Of a stretch of DNA of 64,000 nt, positions 1 through 8,615 are shown piece by piece; position 1 is the first letter of the stretch; the number at the start of each line of letters is the position of its first letter. The translations under genes were made by a program, and so were the position numbers. This DNA comes from Hoylesella oralis ATCC 33269 (GTDB lineage Bacteria; Bacteroidota; Bacteroidia; Bacteroidales; Bacteroidaceae): NCBI RefSeq assembly GCF_000185145.2, contig NZ_GL833119.1, positions 124,001 through 188,000 of the forward strand, read 5' to 3'. Below the pieces are notes generated by a model. That model made no database searches. It saw only the letters and a program-made list of their open reading frames with translations, and was not told where the DNA came from.

Positions 1-3
1 CAT
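1..3 (-). other. Probable start codon of rpsB (30S protein S2), gene outside window
   Basis: The first three bases read ATG on the minus strand, preceded by an A/G-rich stretch and lying downstream of rpsI in the same direction. In Bacteroidota rplM and rpsI are normally followed by rpsB. Only the start codon is inside the window, so the identity is inferred from gene order alone. Confidence 0.35.
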
Positions 4-121
4 TGTCTTTTTTCTTGTTTAATGTTTACTTTCTTTTTGAATTCTTTTTAGAATCAGCCCGCAGGTAATCATACAGACGAGATTAACGCCAAACGAGTCC
101 GGCAGGTTTAGATACTAAACT

Positions 122-221
122 GTTCAGTAAAATCGGGCATCTACAATCGGTAATGGGGATAAAAATTTCATCCCTACCGCTATCGATTGTAAATCTTCGA
201 TCGTATTAACGCTTACTGAAC
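122..221 (-). promoter_or_regulatory. Structured RNA between rpsI and the probable rpsB
   Basis: A 9-bp perfect inverted repeat (bases 122-130 with 213-221, the latter inside the last rpsI codons) encloses a second hairpin whose arms are 142-149 (TACAATCG) and 184-191 (CGATTGTA), with further pairing of GGGGAT and ATCCC around an A/T loop. This nested structure lies exactly in the rpsI-rpsB gap. It could be an attenuator or a ribosomal-protein-binding leader; there is no clear T-run on the minus strand, which argues against a plain terminator. Confidence 0.45.
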
Positions 222-592
222 TGGAAGCGACGACGAGCTTTAGGACGGCCCGGTTTCTTACGTTCAACGGCACGAGAGTCGCGTGTGAGGAAACCGTGAT
301 CTTTCAAATTCTTCTTGTCTTCCGCATTTACTTTTACGAGGGCGCGAGCAATAGCGAGGCGTAAAGCCTGACTCTGACCGGTAAATCCGCCACCGTCAAG
401 GTTAGCCTTAATATCATATTTTCCCTCTACATCGAGAAGCTGCAGTGGTTGTTTCACCACATACTGCAGGATGGCAGACGGGAAGAACGTTTCTAAATCT
501 CTTTTATTGATAGTGATCTTACCTGTACCTTCCGAAAGGTAAACACGAGCTATAGCACTCTTACGGCGACCAATTGCATTTATTACTTCCAT
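206..592 (-). CDS. rpsI: 30S ribosomal protein S9
   Basis: This 128-residue protein is full length for bacterial S9. It begins with the family's GRRKSAIARVYL segment, has the GGGFTGQSQALRLAIARAL core, and ends in the basic tail KARRRFQFSKR that reaches the decoding centre of the 30S subunit. It lies 9 bp downstream of rplM on the same strand, the almost universal rplM-rpsI pair, so the two are surely co-transcribed from the promoter upstream of rplM. Its last codons form one arm of a possible RNA structure leading toward rpsB. Confidence 0.97.
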   Translation of the reverse strand: MEVINAIGRRKSAIARVYLSEGTGKITINKRDLETFFPSAILQYVVKQPLQLLDVEGKYDIKANLDGGGFTGQSQALRLAIARALVKVNAEDKKNLKDHGFLTRDSRAVERKKPGRPKARRRFQFSKR

Positions 593-601
593 TTCTACGA
601 T

Positions 602-1063
602 TTATTTATACTGGTTAATATCGATTGTTTTCGGCTTCTGAGCCGCTTTATTGTGCTCTGTGCCTTCAAACACATACAGATTATCTACCAAAGAACGACC
701 GAGAGGACCTTTGGGTAACATGCCTTTAACGGCATGACGAAGTATCTTCTCTACACCATTCTTGGTCTTACGAAGTTCTTCCGGTGTGTCGAAACGCTGC
801 CCACCGGGGTAACCAGTATAATGGGTATAAACCTTATCTGTTTCTTTTTTGCCGGTAAATCTCACCTTAGCGGCATTGATAATGATTACGTTGTCTCCAC
901 AATCTACGTGGGGTGTGAAGTTCGGTTTGTACTTTCCGCGAAGCAACTTGGCAACTTTAGAGCAGAGACGACCTACAATCTGGTCGGTAGCATCGATAAC
1001 CACCCACTCCTTCTTTACCGTTTCTTTGTTAGCAGAAATGGTTTTGAAACTTAAAGTGTTCAT
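602..1063 (-). CDS. rplM: 50S ribosomal protein L13
   Basis: This 153-residue protein matches L13 in length and sequence: the WVVIDATDQIVGRL N-terminal part, GDNVIIINAAKVRFTGKK, and the conserved MLPKGPLGR motif near residue 115. L13 binds 23S rRNA early in 50S assembly. It is the first gene of the rplM-rpsI operon. The ATG at 1063 fits the family start and is preceded by an A/T-rich stretch without a Shine-Dalgarno, usual in Bacteroidota. The roughly 140-base leader upstream can fold and may mediate feedback control. Confidence 0.97.
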   Translation of the reverse strand: MNTLSFKTISANKETVKKEWVVIDATDQIVGRLCSKVAKLLRGKYKPNFTPHVDCGDNVIIINAAKVRFTGKKETDKVYTHYTGYPGGQRFDTPEELRKTKNGVEKILRHAVKGMLPKGPLGRSLVDNLYVFEGTEHNKAAQKPKTIDINQYK

Positions 1064-1209
1064 TTTAAAATTTAAATTTACTACTAAAAAACGTTTTTAA
1101 TCTTATACTTGTACGAGCGATTCCCTAACCGCAACACTCGGCCAAAAGTACTGCTATTAACACGTCCGCACAGGGGACTCTAAGTTCATCCCCGAAAATA
1201 ATCGGTCTG
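1064..1209 (-). promoter_or_regulatory. Possible L13 autoregulatory leader
   Basis: The transcript from the promoter at 1210-1217 would carry about 140 untranslated bases. They include a hairpin with GGGGA/TCCCC arms (about 1174-1194). A second -7-like box, CAAAAGTA on the plus strand, lies at 1143-1150. Autoregulatory leaders upstream of rplM have been proposed in Bacteroidia, and this one has the right place and size. I could not match it to a covariance model by eye. Confidence 0.4.
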
Positions 1210-1217
1210 CAAAAGTA
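1210..1217 (-). promoter_or_regulatory. Bacteroidota -7 box for rplM-rpsI
   Basis: The minus strand reads TACTTTTG, an exact TAnnTTTG match, at the upstream end of the rplM leader. No clear -33 TTG is seen at the right distance. Confidence 0.55.
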
Positions 1218-1790
1218 CGTATATTTTTCAGATTAGAGTACTGTATAAGATACGCTTAAAACCAATTTTATAAATAATTAACCATTTTAACGTCGTTAAA
1301 CTACCGTGTTATATGGATAACATTTCCTAACAACGAACTGTTTTATACCCTGATATGTTGTGCAAAATGTAAGAAACGGGCTACATCCTCGGCTCAATGT
1401 TCGTAGAAAGAATTTTTATTACGCAACTTAAATGTTAGGTTTGCATCTTTCACCAATATCTGCACATGCCTGTCATGCCGCGATATTCTTATACTGTTGA
1501 TACCTTTCACCAGCAATTATTCCATGATTTACTCGTATTCTTTGTCAGACCTAATCGATCGGAGAAAGGATTGAATATAAAAAGCCTTACATACTTCACA
1601 CCTTCGAAAACCACATTTATTCTTCATTCTACGATAAGGTATATTTTGTACAACCATACTGTGCGGTCAATACAAATTAGGTGTACACTCTTTATTTAAT
1701 AGGAATAAGGCAAGTAAGAGATATGTTTATAAGCCACATCTTATTATTGTAAAAACTACAAAAATATTTTTCCCGTCGAACAAAATTACT
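1218..1790. other. Intergenic region upstream of the nrdAB riboswitch, no gene supported
   Basis: This A/T-rich stretch separates the divergent rplM and nrdA units. A 77-codon frame at 1466-1699 on the plus strand has TAGGTTTG (1436-1443) upstream, but its product is rich in Ile, Thr, His and Phe and looks like translated non-coding DNA. I see no RNA gene here. Confidence 0.5.
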
Positions 1791-1798
1791 TATCTTTG
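1791..1798 (+). promoter_or_regulatory. Bacteroidota -7 box for riboswitch-nrdAB
   Basis: TATCTTTG is an exact TAnnTTTG match, placed a few bases before the predicted 5' end of the cobalamin aptamer, as expected for a riboswitch leader. The -33 region is A/T-rich without a clear TTG. Confidence 0.65.
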
Positions 1799-1804
1799 TT
1801 CCTG

Positions 1805-1996
1805 AATTGGTTTGCGAGAGTCGGTATCTTACGCCGCAATTAAAAGGGAACGGGGTGTAAATCCCCGACAGTCCCGCTGCTGTGAAGCTCTTTATGTATA
1901 TTCCAACACAAGGAACGCCACTGCATATCACAACAACACACAAAGAAGATATGTGGGAAGGCAGGAACATACAGGAGTAAGTCAGAATACCTGCCA
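1805..1996 (+). promoter_or_regulatory. Cobalamin (B12) riboswitch aptamer
   Basis: The region shows the cobalamin aptamer signatures in order: the GGGGTGTAAATCCCCGACAG segment at about 1854-1873 followed by CCGCTGCTGTGA, the GCCACTG...GTGGGAAGGC arms, and the B12 box, about 1976-1995, ending AATACCTGCC. Aptamers of this kind bind adenosylcobalamin and lower downstream expression. It lies 5' of nrdA, so B12 should repress the B12-independent ribonucleotide reductase. The element begins just after a -7 box. Confidence 0.93.
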
Positions 1997-2035
1997 TTCA
2001 TCAAAGGCTGCTTTCGCTCGTGGGTTAGCGGGCAG
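1991..2035 (+). promoter_or_regulatory. Expression platform of the B12 riboswitch
   Basis: A hairpin can form from CTGC (2008-2011) and CGCT (2015-2018) with AGCG (2027-2030) and GCAG (2032-2035). Alternatively the B12-box end CTGCC (1991-1995) can pair with GGCAG (2031-2035), excluding the hairpin. This gives two mutually exclusive folds that could report aptamer state. There is no T-run, so control of translation or of RNA stability is likelier than simple termination. The nrdA start lies 40 bases further on. Confidence 0.5.
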
Positions 2036-2074
2036 TACGAAAATCATATTCTATTAAATATATTCATATTTCTC

Positions 2075-4591
2075 ATGGAAATTACCAAAAGGAATGGTTC
2101 TGTGGAACACTACGATAAAGAGAAAATCGCCACAGCCATTCGTAAAAGCTTCATCAGCACAGGCAATTCTGTGGCCGATACGGAACTTTATGCCATAGTG
2201 GGCGCAGTAGAAAACGTGATTAACACCCATGCCGATAGACGCAATGTGGAGAGCATACAAGACGAAGTGGAGCGTAAACTTATGGAAAAAGGGTTCTATA
2301 ACGAAGCCAAAAGCTACATTCTCTTCCGTTGGAAACGCACTGAACAACGTAAAGCGCTCAATGCAATTGCAGAAGAGATAGGAGATACCGCCATTGCAGG
2401 GATATTGAAAGGCATTGCAAACGACTTCTACGGCAGCGAATACGGCATTTCTGCATTATCAGAAAAGTTCAACAGCTTCAGCAGGGCGGGCATGAACGAG
2501 GATAATAAACTATCGGCACTCATCAAAGCCGCTGTGGAAATGACCACCGCAGAGGCTCCCGACTGGGAATTTATTGCAGCCCGTCTTGCCTCATACCAGC
2601 TGAATAAAGATATCAGTACTTTCGAAGAAACCGAAGGCATACATTCTCTATACGAAAAGCTGCGCTATCTTACCGATGAAAAACTGTATGGCGACTATAT
2701 TCTCAAGGCCTATTCGGAGGAGGAAATTGCCGAGGCTGCTTCTTTTATCGTACCCGAACGCAACAATCTGCTTAACTATTCGGGCATCGATCTCCTTATC
2801 AAACGTTATCTTATGCGCACCTATTCGCACCGACCTATCGAGAGTGTACAAGAGATGTTTCTCGGTATTGCACTTCATCTTGCCATGAACGAACGCCACA
2901 GGCGTATGGTATGGGTAAGAAAGTTCTACGACATGTTAAGCCTGTTACAGGTTACAATGGCCACGCCTACCCTATCTAACGCCCGTAAACCGTTCCATCA
3001 GTTGTCGAGTTGCTTCATTGATACCGTGCCGGATAGCTTAGAAGGCATCTTCCGAAGCCTTGATAACTTCGCTCAAGTGAGCAAATTCGGCGGCGGGATG
3101 GGCTTATATTTCGGTAAAGTGCGTGCTGCAGGGAGAAAGATACGGGGCTTTAAAGGAGCTGCAGGGGGCGTAATACGCTGGATGAAGTTAGTTAACGACA
3201 CGGCAGTTGCCGTAGATCAGCTCGGTATGCGTCAAGGTGCGGCGGCTGTCTACTTGGATGTATGGCACAAGGATTTACCTGAATTTCTGCAACTTCGTAC
3301 GAATAACGGCGACGACCGTATGAAAGCGCACGATATCTTTCCCGCTGTATGCTATCCAGATCTATTCTGGAGAATGGCCGAAGAAGACATCAATCAGCAG
3401 TGGTACATGTTCTGTCCTAACGAAATCATATCAGTAAAAGGGTACAGTCTTGAAGACTATTATGGCGAGGAGTGGGAAAAACGGTACCGAGAATGTGTAG
3501 ACGACCTGCGTATTTCGCGTCGTGTAATGAGTATAAAGGATATCGTACGCCTCGTATTGCGCTCGGCAGTAGAGACAGGCACACCGTTTACCTTCAATCG
3601 GGATATCGTAAACCGTACTAATCCAAATGCCCATCGCGGCATAATATATTGCTCTAATCTCTGTACGGAGATCGCTCAAAACATGTCGGAGATAGAAACC
3701 GTAGCTAACGAAATACGTACAGAAGAAGGCGACACCGTTGTTGTAAGAGCGGCAAAGCCGGGCGATTTCGTGGTTTGTAATTTGGCCAGTCTGTCGTTAG
3801 GGCACCTTCCGTTGGAAGATGATGGTAAGATGAAGAACATTGTATCTACTGTTGTACGCGCACTCGACAATGTAATAGACCTCAATTTCTATCCGCTTCA
3901 CTATGCTCGCATTACCAACCATCGCTATCGCAGCATCGGTTTGGGTGTGAGCGGATATCATCATGCACTCGCCGTGCGTGGCATCAAGTGGGAAAGCGAA
4001 CGCCATCTCGAATTTATGGACCAAGTGTTCGAACGCATCAACCGTGCTGCCATCGAGGCCAGTGCCGACCTTGCAGCAGAGAAAGGAGCATATACTTACT
4101 TCGATGGAAGCGATTGGAAGACCGGTAAATACTTCACCAAACGGGGATATATGTCGAAAGAATGGCAACAGATTGCCCGAAAAGCGGCGCAAGGTATGCG
4201 CAATGCTTATCTTTTGGCTATCGCCCCTACCAGCAGCACAAGTATCATAGCGGGAACAACTGCAGGTGTCGATCCGGTGATGAAGCGCTTTTTCCTCGAA
4301 GAGAAAAAAGGAGCAATGCTTCCACGTGTTGCTCCTAACTTATCCGACAAGACGTATTGGGCATATAAAGGGGCCTATCTTATCGATCAAAAATGGAGTA
4401 TGCGAGCTGCCGGCATACGGCAGAAACATCTCGATCAGTCGCAAAGTGTCAACCTTTATATTACTAACGAATACACCATGAGACAGGTTCTTGATCTGTA
4501 TCTTTTGGCATGGAAGAGCGGCGTAAAGACACTGTATTATGTACGCAGCAAGTCGTTAGAGGTAGAAGAATGCGAAAGTTGCGCATCTTGA
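2075..4591 (+). CDS. nrdA: Class Ia ribonucleoside-diphosphate reductase, alpha subunit
   Basis: This 838-residue protein reduces ribonucleoside diphosphates to deoxyribonucleotides together with NrdB. Residues 1-90 form an ATP-cone (ITKRNGSVEHYDKEKI). The active-site cysteines are visible: Cys313 in QLSSCFID, the thiyl-radical Cys530 in SNLCTEI, and Cys568 in VVCNLAS. The C-terminal ECESC (Cys833/Cys836) is the shuttle pair re-reduced by thioredoxin or glutaredoxin. It is followed after 46 bp by nrdB. The leader carries a cobalamin riboswitch, which implies a B12-dependent reductase elsewhere in the genome. The ATG at 2075 is supported by the complete ATP-cone. Confidence 0.96.
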   Translation: MEITKRNGSVEHYDKEKIATAIRKSFISTGNSVADTELYAIVGAVENVINTHADRRNVESIQDEVERKLMEKGFYNEAKSYILFRWKRTEQRKALNAIAEEIGDTAIAGILKGIANDFYGSEYGISALSEKFNSFSRAGMNEDNKLSALIKAAVEMTTAEAPDWEFIAARLASYQLNKDISTFEETEGIHSLYEKLRYLTDEKLYGDYILKAYSEEEIAEAASFIVPERNNLLNYSGIDLLIKRYLMRTYSHRPIESVQEMFLGIALHLAMNERHRRMVWVRKFYDMLSLLQVTMATPTLSNARKPFHQLSSCFIDTVPDSLEGIFRSLDNFAQVSKFGGGMGLYFGKVRAAGRKIRGFKGAAGGVIRWMKLVNDTAVAVDQLGMRQGAAAVYLDVWHKDLPEFLQLRTNNGDDRMKAHDIFPAVCYPDLFWRMAEEDINQQWYMFCPNEIISVKGYSLEDYYGEEWEKRYRECVDDLRISRRVMSIKDIVRLVLRSAVETGTPFTFNRDIVNRTNPNAHRGIIYCSNLCTEIAQNMSEIETVANEIRTEEGDTVVVRAAKPGDFVVCNLASLSLGHLPLEDDGKMKNIVSTVVRALDNVIDLNFYPLHYARITNHRYRSIGLGVSGYHHALAVRGIKWESERHLEFMDQVFERINRAAIEASADLAAEKGAYTYFDGSDWKTGKYFTKRGYMSKEWQQIARKAAQGMRNAYLLAIAPTSSTSIIAGTTAGVDPVMKRFFLEEKKGAMLPRVAPNLSDKTYWAYKGAYLIDQKWSMRAAGIRQKHLDQSQSVNLYITNEYTMRQVLDLYLLAWKSGVKTLYYVRSKSLEVEECESCAS

Positions 4592-4637
4592 AAGAATAAA
4601 TTCACCGATATTTTAAACCATATAACTATATATTATT

Positions 4638-5687
4638 ATGTGTAATAACGAACTAAAACGTAATGCTCTCTTCAATCCGGAGGGAGATACCGACTTACGT
4701 CTGCGCCGAATGATCGGCGGAAATACCACCAATTTAAACGATTTCAACAACATGCGTTACCCTTGGGCAAGCGACTGGTACCGGCAAGCCATGAACAATT
4801 TCTGGATTCCGGAGGAAATCAACCTTGCACAGGATACCAAAGATTATCCGCGACTCGATAAAGCCGAGCGCGCTGCATACGACAAAATTCTAAGCTTTCT
4901 TGTATTTCTCGACTCGCTGCAAAGCAACAATCTCCCTACTATAAGCGAATACATTACGGCCAACGAAGTAAACCTATGCCTCCATATTCAAGCGTTTCAA
5001 GAGTGTGTACATAGCCAAAGTTACAGCTACATGCTCGATACGATATGCAGTCCCGAGGAACGTAACGACATTCTTTATCAATGGAAAACCGACGAACACC
5101 TGCTCCGACGCAACACATTCATAGGGGATTGTTACAACGAATTCCATGATAAACGCGACAAATTCTCGCTCATGAAGACTTGTGTAGCCAATTTTATTCT
5201 CGAAGGCATATACTTTTACAGCGGCTTCATGTTCTTTTACAACCTTAGCCGCAACGGTAAAATGTCGGGATCTGCACAAGAAATCCGTTATATCAATCGT
5301 GATGAAAACACGCACTTATGGCTGTTTCGCAACATATTGCAGGAACTGAAGAAAGAAGAACCCAAGATGTTTACGCCCGAAAAGGTAAAAGTATATGAAG
5401 AAATGATGCGCGAAGGCGTGCGTCAGGAAATAGCATGGGGGCAATATGTCATTGGTGACGAGGTGCCGGGACTGAATACCAAGATGGTTTCCGATTACAT
5501 TCATTACTTGGGGAACCTACGTTGGCACAGTTTAGGCTTCGGGTATCTCTACGACGAAAATATCCAAGAACCGGAAAACATGAAGTGGGTATCGCAGTAC
5601 TCCAATGCCAATATGGTAAAAACAGACTTCTTCGAAGCCAAGAGTACGGCATACGCAAAAAGCACGGCATTGGAAGATGATCTCTAA
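4638..5687 (+). CDS. nrdB: Class Ia ribonucleoside-diphosphate reductase, beta subunit
   Basis: This 349-residue protein houses the di-iron tyrosyl-radical cofactor that starts catalysis in NrdA. The metal and radical motif ECVHSQSY supplies Glu122, His125 and the radical Tyr129, with the spacing of E. coli Glu115/His118/Tyr122. Further ligands fit ILEGIYFYSG and RDENTHL. The preserved Tyr and Glu argue for an O2-dependent class Ia enzyme rather than a Tyr-less subclass. It is co-transcribed with nrdA and thus under the same riboswitch. Its 3' end overlaps by 4 bp the convergent glycosyltransferase gene. Confidence 0.96.
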   Translation: MCNNELKRNALFNPEGDTDLRLRRMIGGNTTNLNDFNNMRYPWASDWYRQAMNNFWIPEEINLAQDTKDYPRLDKAERAAYDKILSFLVFLDSLQSNNLPTISEYITANEVNLCLHIQAFQECVHSQSYSYMLDTICSPEERNDILYQWKTDEHLLRRNTFIGDCYNEFHDKRDKFSLMKTCVANFILEGIYFYSGFMFFYNLSRNGKMSGSAQEIRYINRDENTHLWLFRNILQELKKEEPKMFTPEKVKVYEEMMREGVRQEIAWGQYVIGDEVPGLNTKMVSDYIHYLGNLRWHSLGFGYLYDENIQEPENMKWVSQYSNANMVKTDFFEAKSTAYAKSTALEDDL

Positions 5688-6745
5688 CGAGCTATGACCT
5701 CCTTCAACAAGGCAGCCACTTCGTCGGCGCAACGTTCATCATTGAATTCCCGTTCGGCAAGCGTTCTGCCTCGTTGCCCCATCTTGCGAGCCTCCTCGGG
5801 GTGTTCTTGTATGTAAGTTATAGCTTTCCGCCATCCTTCTTCATCGCCATATGCAACAGAGATACCGCATCCCTCTGCTTCAAGATTTACGGGCATTTGC
5901 GGATTACGACTGCATATGACAGGCAGTCCTAATGCTATGGCTTCTACGACTGTTGTTAACCCCACGGTGTATTTGGTCTCCATACAACAGACCACAACAC
6001 ATGCAGCTCGGTTTACTTCAAGTGCCAGTTCGTAGGGCAACAGGCCTTGGGGATAATGAATGTGCACATTGTCTCGTATCTCCATAGAGCGGAACAACAT
6101 CTCGTAATCCACCTCTCCGTTCTTCCTACCTATATATATATCCAGCAGCGCCTCTGTCGTATAAGCGGCATTGAAAGCCCGAACAAGCGTTTTCATATCG
6201 CGCATTTCCTTGCCTGTCGAGATAAAACCTTTGCGTTTTTCATGCCGTGCAAGAATGCGGTCGTAGAAACCTAAATCGGCTCCCCAATGCCCCAGATGCA
6301 TACGTTCGGGCCGCACTTTACCGACTTTCAGTGAGTCTTCTATCAATTTCCGCGAAAAGAAAAACATCTCATCGATGCCTTTATAGAAAAACTTTCCTAA
6401 AAATTCGCGCCATATCGATTGCGAACGTACGACGGGCTGATGATGCCAAATAACGATAGGTTTACGGTACAGGCCCAACGCACGCAGAAATATGAGCGGT
6501 TCTATTCCTCTGTAATGCGTGGCATATATGGCATCGAAATGCTCGCGCCGCATAAGTATCTGCCATAGATTATAGATCATCATGCGCCAACGCGCCATTC
6601 CGAGCCTCGACCGATGCCACACAACACCGATACCGTGGCGCTCTAATTTCGTTGCACCATACAGGAAATGCGGCGGGAATTCCCCTTTTTCCATCCTTTT
6701 CAGGATATATTGTATATCTTGCGTGTGGTAAAAATAGACTTTCAT
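5684..6745 (-). CDS. Glycosyltransferase, GT-B fold (GT4-like)
   Basis: This 353-residue cytosolic protein resembles GT4 glycosyltransferases. The C-terminal nucleotide-sugar-binding half contains VVEAIALGLPVICSRNPQM followed by EEGWRKAITYIQEHPEEAR, a typical GT-B ending. The N-terminal half includes IVIWHHQPVV and an acceptor-side region. Donor and acceptor cannot be told. I chose ATG 6745 (MKVYFYHTQD) because the frame's earlier ATG at 6760 lies within or upstream of the -7 box at 6750-6757. That promoter places transcription start almost at the ATG, so the message may be leaderless. The gene is divergent from a flippase gene, suggesting a shared surface-glycan role. Confidence 0.8.
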   Translation of the reverse strand: MKVYFYHTQDIQYILKRMEKGEFPPHFLYGATKLERHGIGVVWHRSRLGMARWRMMIYNLWQILMRREHFDAIYATHYRGIEPLIFLRALGLYRKPIVIWHHQPVVRSQSIWREFLGKFFYKGIDEMFFFSRKLIEDSLKVGKVRPERMHLGHWGADLGFYDRILARHEKRKGFISTGKEMRDMKTLVRAFNAAYTTEALLDIYIGRKNGEVDYEMLFRSMEIRDNVHIHYPQGLLPYELALEVNRAACVVVCCMETKYTVGLTTVVEAIALGLPVICSRNPQMPVNLEAEGCGISVAYGDEEGWRKAITYIQEHPEEARKMGQRGRTLAEREFNDERCADEVAALLKEVIAR

Positions 6746-6749
6746 ACGG

Positions 6750-6757
6750 CAAAAATA
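6750..6757 (-). promoter_or_regulatory. -7 box of the glycosyltransferase gene
   Basis: The minus strand reads TATTTTTG, a TAnnTTTG match, ending five bases before ATG 6745. A start site 4-7 bases downstream of the box would coincide with the ATG. Confidence 0.5.
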
Positions 6758-6791
6758 CACAAAAAACTTTGATTATCATTACAATATACAT

Positions 6792-6799
6792 TACTTTTG
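6792..6799 (+). promoter_or_regulatory. -7 box of the flippase gene
   Basis: TACTTTTG lies 22 bases before ATG 6822 and is divergent from the minus-strand box at 6750-6757. Confidence 0.6.
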
Positions 6800-6821
6800 C
6801 ACACGGCAACAACAACTCATA

Positions 6822-8282
6822 ATGACAGAAACGCTAAAGGAAAAAACGGCGAAAGGGCTCTTTTGGGGCGGCATGAACAACGGTGTTTTACAGTTGGTAG
6901 GTGCTTTGGTGGCAATAATATTAGGCCGATTGCTGTCTACCCACGACTATGGAATGCTCGCAATTATCAGTGTTTACTCGCTCATAGCCACAGCCTTGCA
7001 GGAGAGCGGGTTCAAGATAGCGCTCGCAAACATACAGCATCCCACCGACAAAGACTACAACTCGGTGTTCTGGTTCAATATCATTGTGGGGTGTTCCGCC
7101 TATGCCATCCTCTTTTTCTGTGCCCCTCTTATTGCGCAGTTCTACCCCGACGAAGATGCCGCAAGCATCGTCCAATTGTGCCGTTACGCCTTCCTAAGCA
7201 TCATTATTGCATCTTTCGGCACCGCACAAGGGACTTTTCTTTACAAAAACCTGATGGCCAAACAGCAGGCAAAAGCCTCTATTGCAGCCGTAATGATATC
7301 GAACGCCATCGGTATTACGATGGCATTTCTCGGCTGCGGCTACTGGTCGCTGGCCTCGCAGGGACTGACCTACGTCTTCGTGAACACCTCCTTGCTGTGG
7401 TATTACTCCCCATGGCGCCCCCATTTCGAGATAGATTTCGCTCCCGTCAGGCGCATGTTCCGCTTCTCGTGCAAGATTTTAGCAACCACAATCACGATGC
7501 ATATCAACAACAATGTGCTCAACTTGCTCTTGGGGCGCTACTTCGGAACGAGCAATGCCGGTATCTATAATCAGGCTTACCAGTGGGACTTCAAGTGCTT
7601 CTCGCTTGTTCAAAACATGGTAAACCAAGTGGCTCAGCCCGTTCTTGTTGATCTGAAGAACGACGGGGAACGCCAGCTAAACGCCTTACGCAAGCTGATG
7701 CGCTTTACTGCTTTTATTTCCTTTCCGCTGCTCTTCGGCTTCGGATTGGTGGCAAAGGAGTTCATCGTTATTACCATCGGGGCCAAATGGCTGGCCAGTG
7801 CCGAACTTGTACGGATATTATGTATTGCAGGCGCCACGATGCCATTGAGCACCTTGCTGTCGAATATGATACTGAGCAAAGGCCGATCGGGCACCTATTT
7901 CCTTTGTACGCTGGCGTTGTGCGTAGTACAGATCGCTACTATGCTGCTCATCTATCCTTTGGGCATACGCACAATGGTGGTGGCCTACGTTGTCATCAAC
8001 GTAATATGGCTGTTTGTATGGTATTTCTTTACGCACCGTCTTACGGGCTATCGTGCAGTGTGGTTCATTAAAGATACGGCGCCGTTTGCACTGGCTGCGC
8101 TCGGTGTAATGGCACTTATCCACCTCGTTACGGCATCTGTCGAGGCGCTATGGTTACTGTTTATCGTGCGTATTGTCATGGCCGTGCTGCTTTATTACGC
8201 CGTTATGCGCATCGCCCGCGTACAGATACTTGCCGAATGCATGCAATTCGTCATGGCCAAAATAAATAAGAACAGAAAATAG
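6822..8282 (+). CDS. Polysaccharide flippase, MOP/Wzx family
   Basis: This 486-residue, strongly hydrophobic protein with about 12-14 membrane segments begins KTAKGLFWGGMNNGVLQLVGALVAIILGRLLSTHDYGML. That is the characteristic N-terminus of Wzx-type lipopolysaccharide and capsule flippases of the PST family. Such proteins move undecaprenyl-linked oligosaccharide units across the inner membrane. The middle part (NVLNLLLGRYFG followed by GIYNQAY) also fits the family. It is read from its own promoter, divergent from a GT4-like gene. The sugar substrate is not predictable. Confidence 0.88.
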   Translation: MTETLKEKTAKGLFWGGMNNGVLQLVGALVAIILGRLLSTHDYGMLAIISVYSLIATALQESGFKIALANIQHPTDKDYNSVFWFNIIVGCSAYAILFFCAPLIAQFYPDEDAASIVQLCRYAFLSIIIASFGTAQGTFLYKNLMAKQQAKASIAAVMISNAIGITMAFLGCGYWSLASQGLTYVFVNTSLLWYYSPWRPHFEIDFAPVRRMFRFSCKILATTITMHINNNVLNLLLGRYFGTSNAGIYNQAYQWDFKCFSLVQNMVNQVAQPVLVDLKNDGERQLNALRKLMRFTAFISFPLLFGFGLVAKEFIVITIGAKWLASAELVRILCIAGATMPLSTLLSNMILSKGRSGTYFLCTLALCVVQIATMLLIYPLGIRTMVVAYVVINVIWLFVWYFFTHRLTGYRAVWFIKDTAPFALAALGVMALIHLVTASVEALWLLFIVRIVMAVLLYYAVMRIARVQILAECMQFVMAKINKNRK

Positions 8283-8615
8283 AATGCCCGTTCAGAAGAC
8301 AAGTTTTACAGGCATTCGCAGCATACAGCCATAATTTTAAATCATCTACAAAAACGCTTATTAAAGCTACATTCTACACTTGCAGCAAACAGAGCACCTA
8401 CCTAACGCTCTCAGGCATACCATCTGCCCGAATTATATGTACCGTTTAAGAGCGCTACTTGCAACATATCCTTGTCGCACTATACTATATTATCGTAACC
8501 CTTCTTTCCTTCTTCCGCAAACACTCCGCCTTTTTTACAAACTTTATATAAAAATTCAACGCAAATATCAGGTAAAATTCGTACTTTTGCAACATAAGAA
8601 TAATACGTGTTAGTT
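8283..8615 (+). other. Intergenic region before purB
   Basis: About 330 bp with no gene I can support. A 77-codon frame at 8380-8613 has no family features. The only clear signal is the purB -7 box near its end. Confidence 0.5.
8582..8589 (+). promoter_or_regulatory. -7 box of purB
   Basis: TACTTTTG lies 26 bases before ATG 8616. No good -33 TTG is visible. Confidence 0.55.

Noticed and set aside
1466..1699. 77-codon frame with TAGGTTTG upstream
   Set aside because: Amino-acid content looks like translated A/T-rich non-coding DNA and no domain or repeat is seen. One -7-like box is weak support.
8380..8613. 77-codon frame before purB
   Set aside because: No recognisable features, and the purB promoter box lies inside it.
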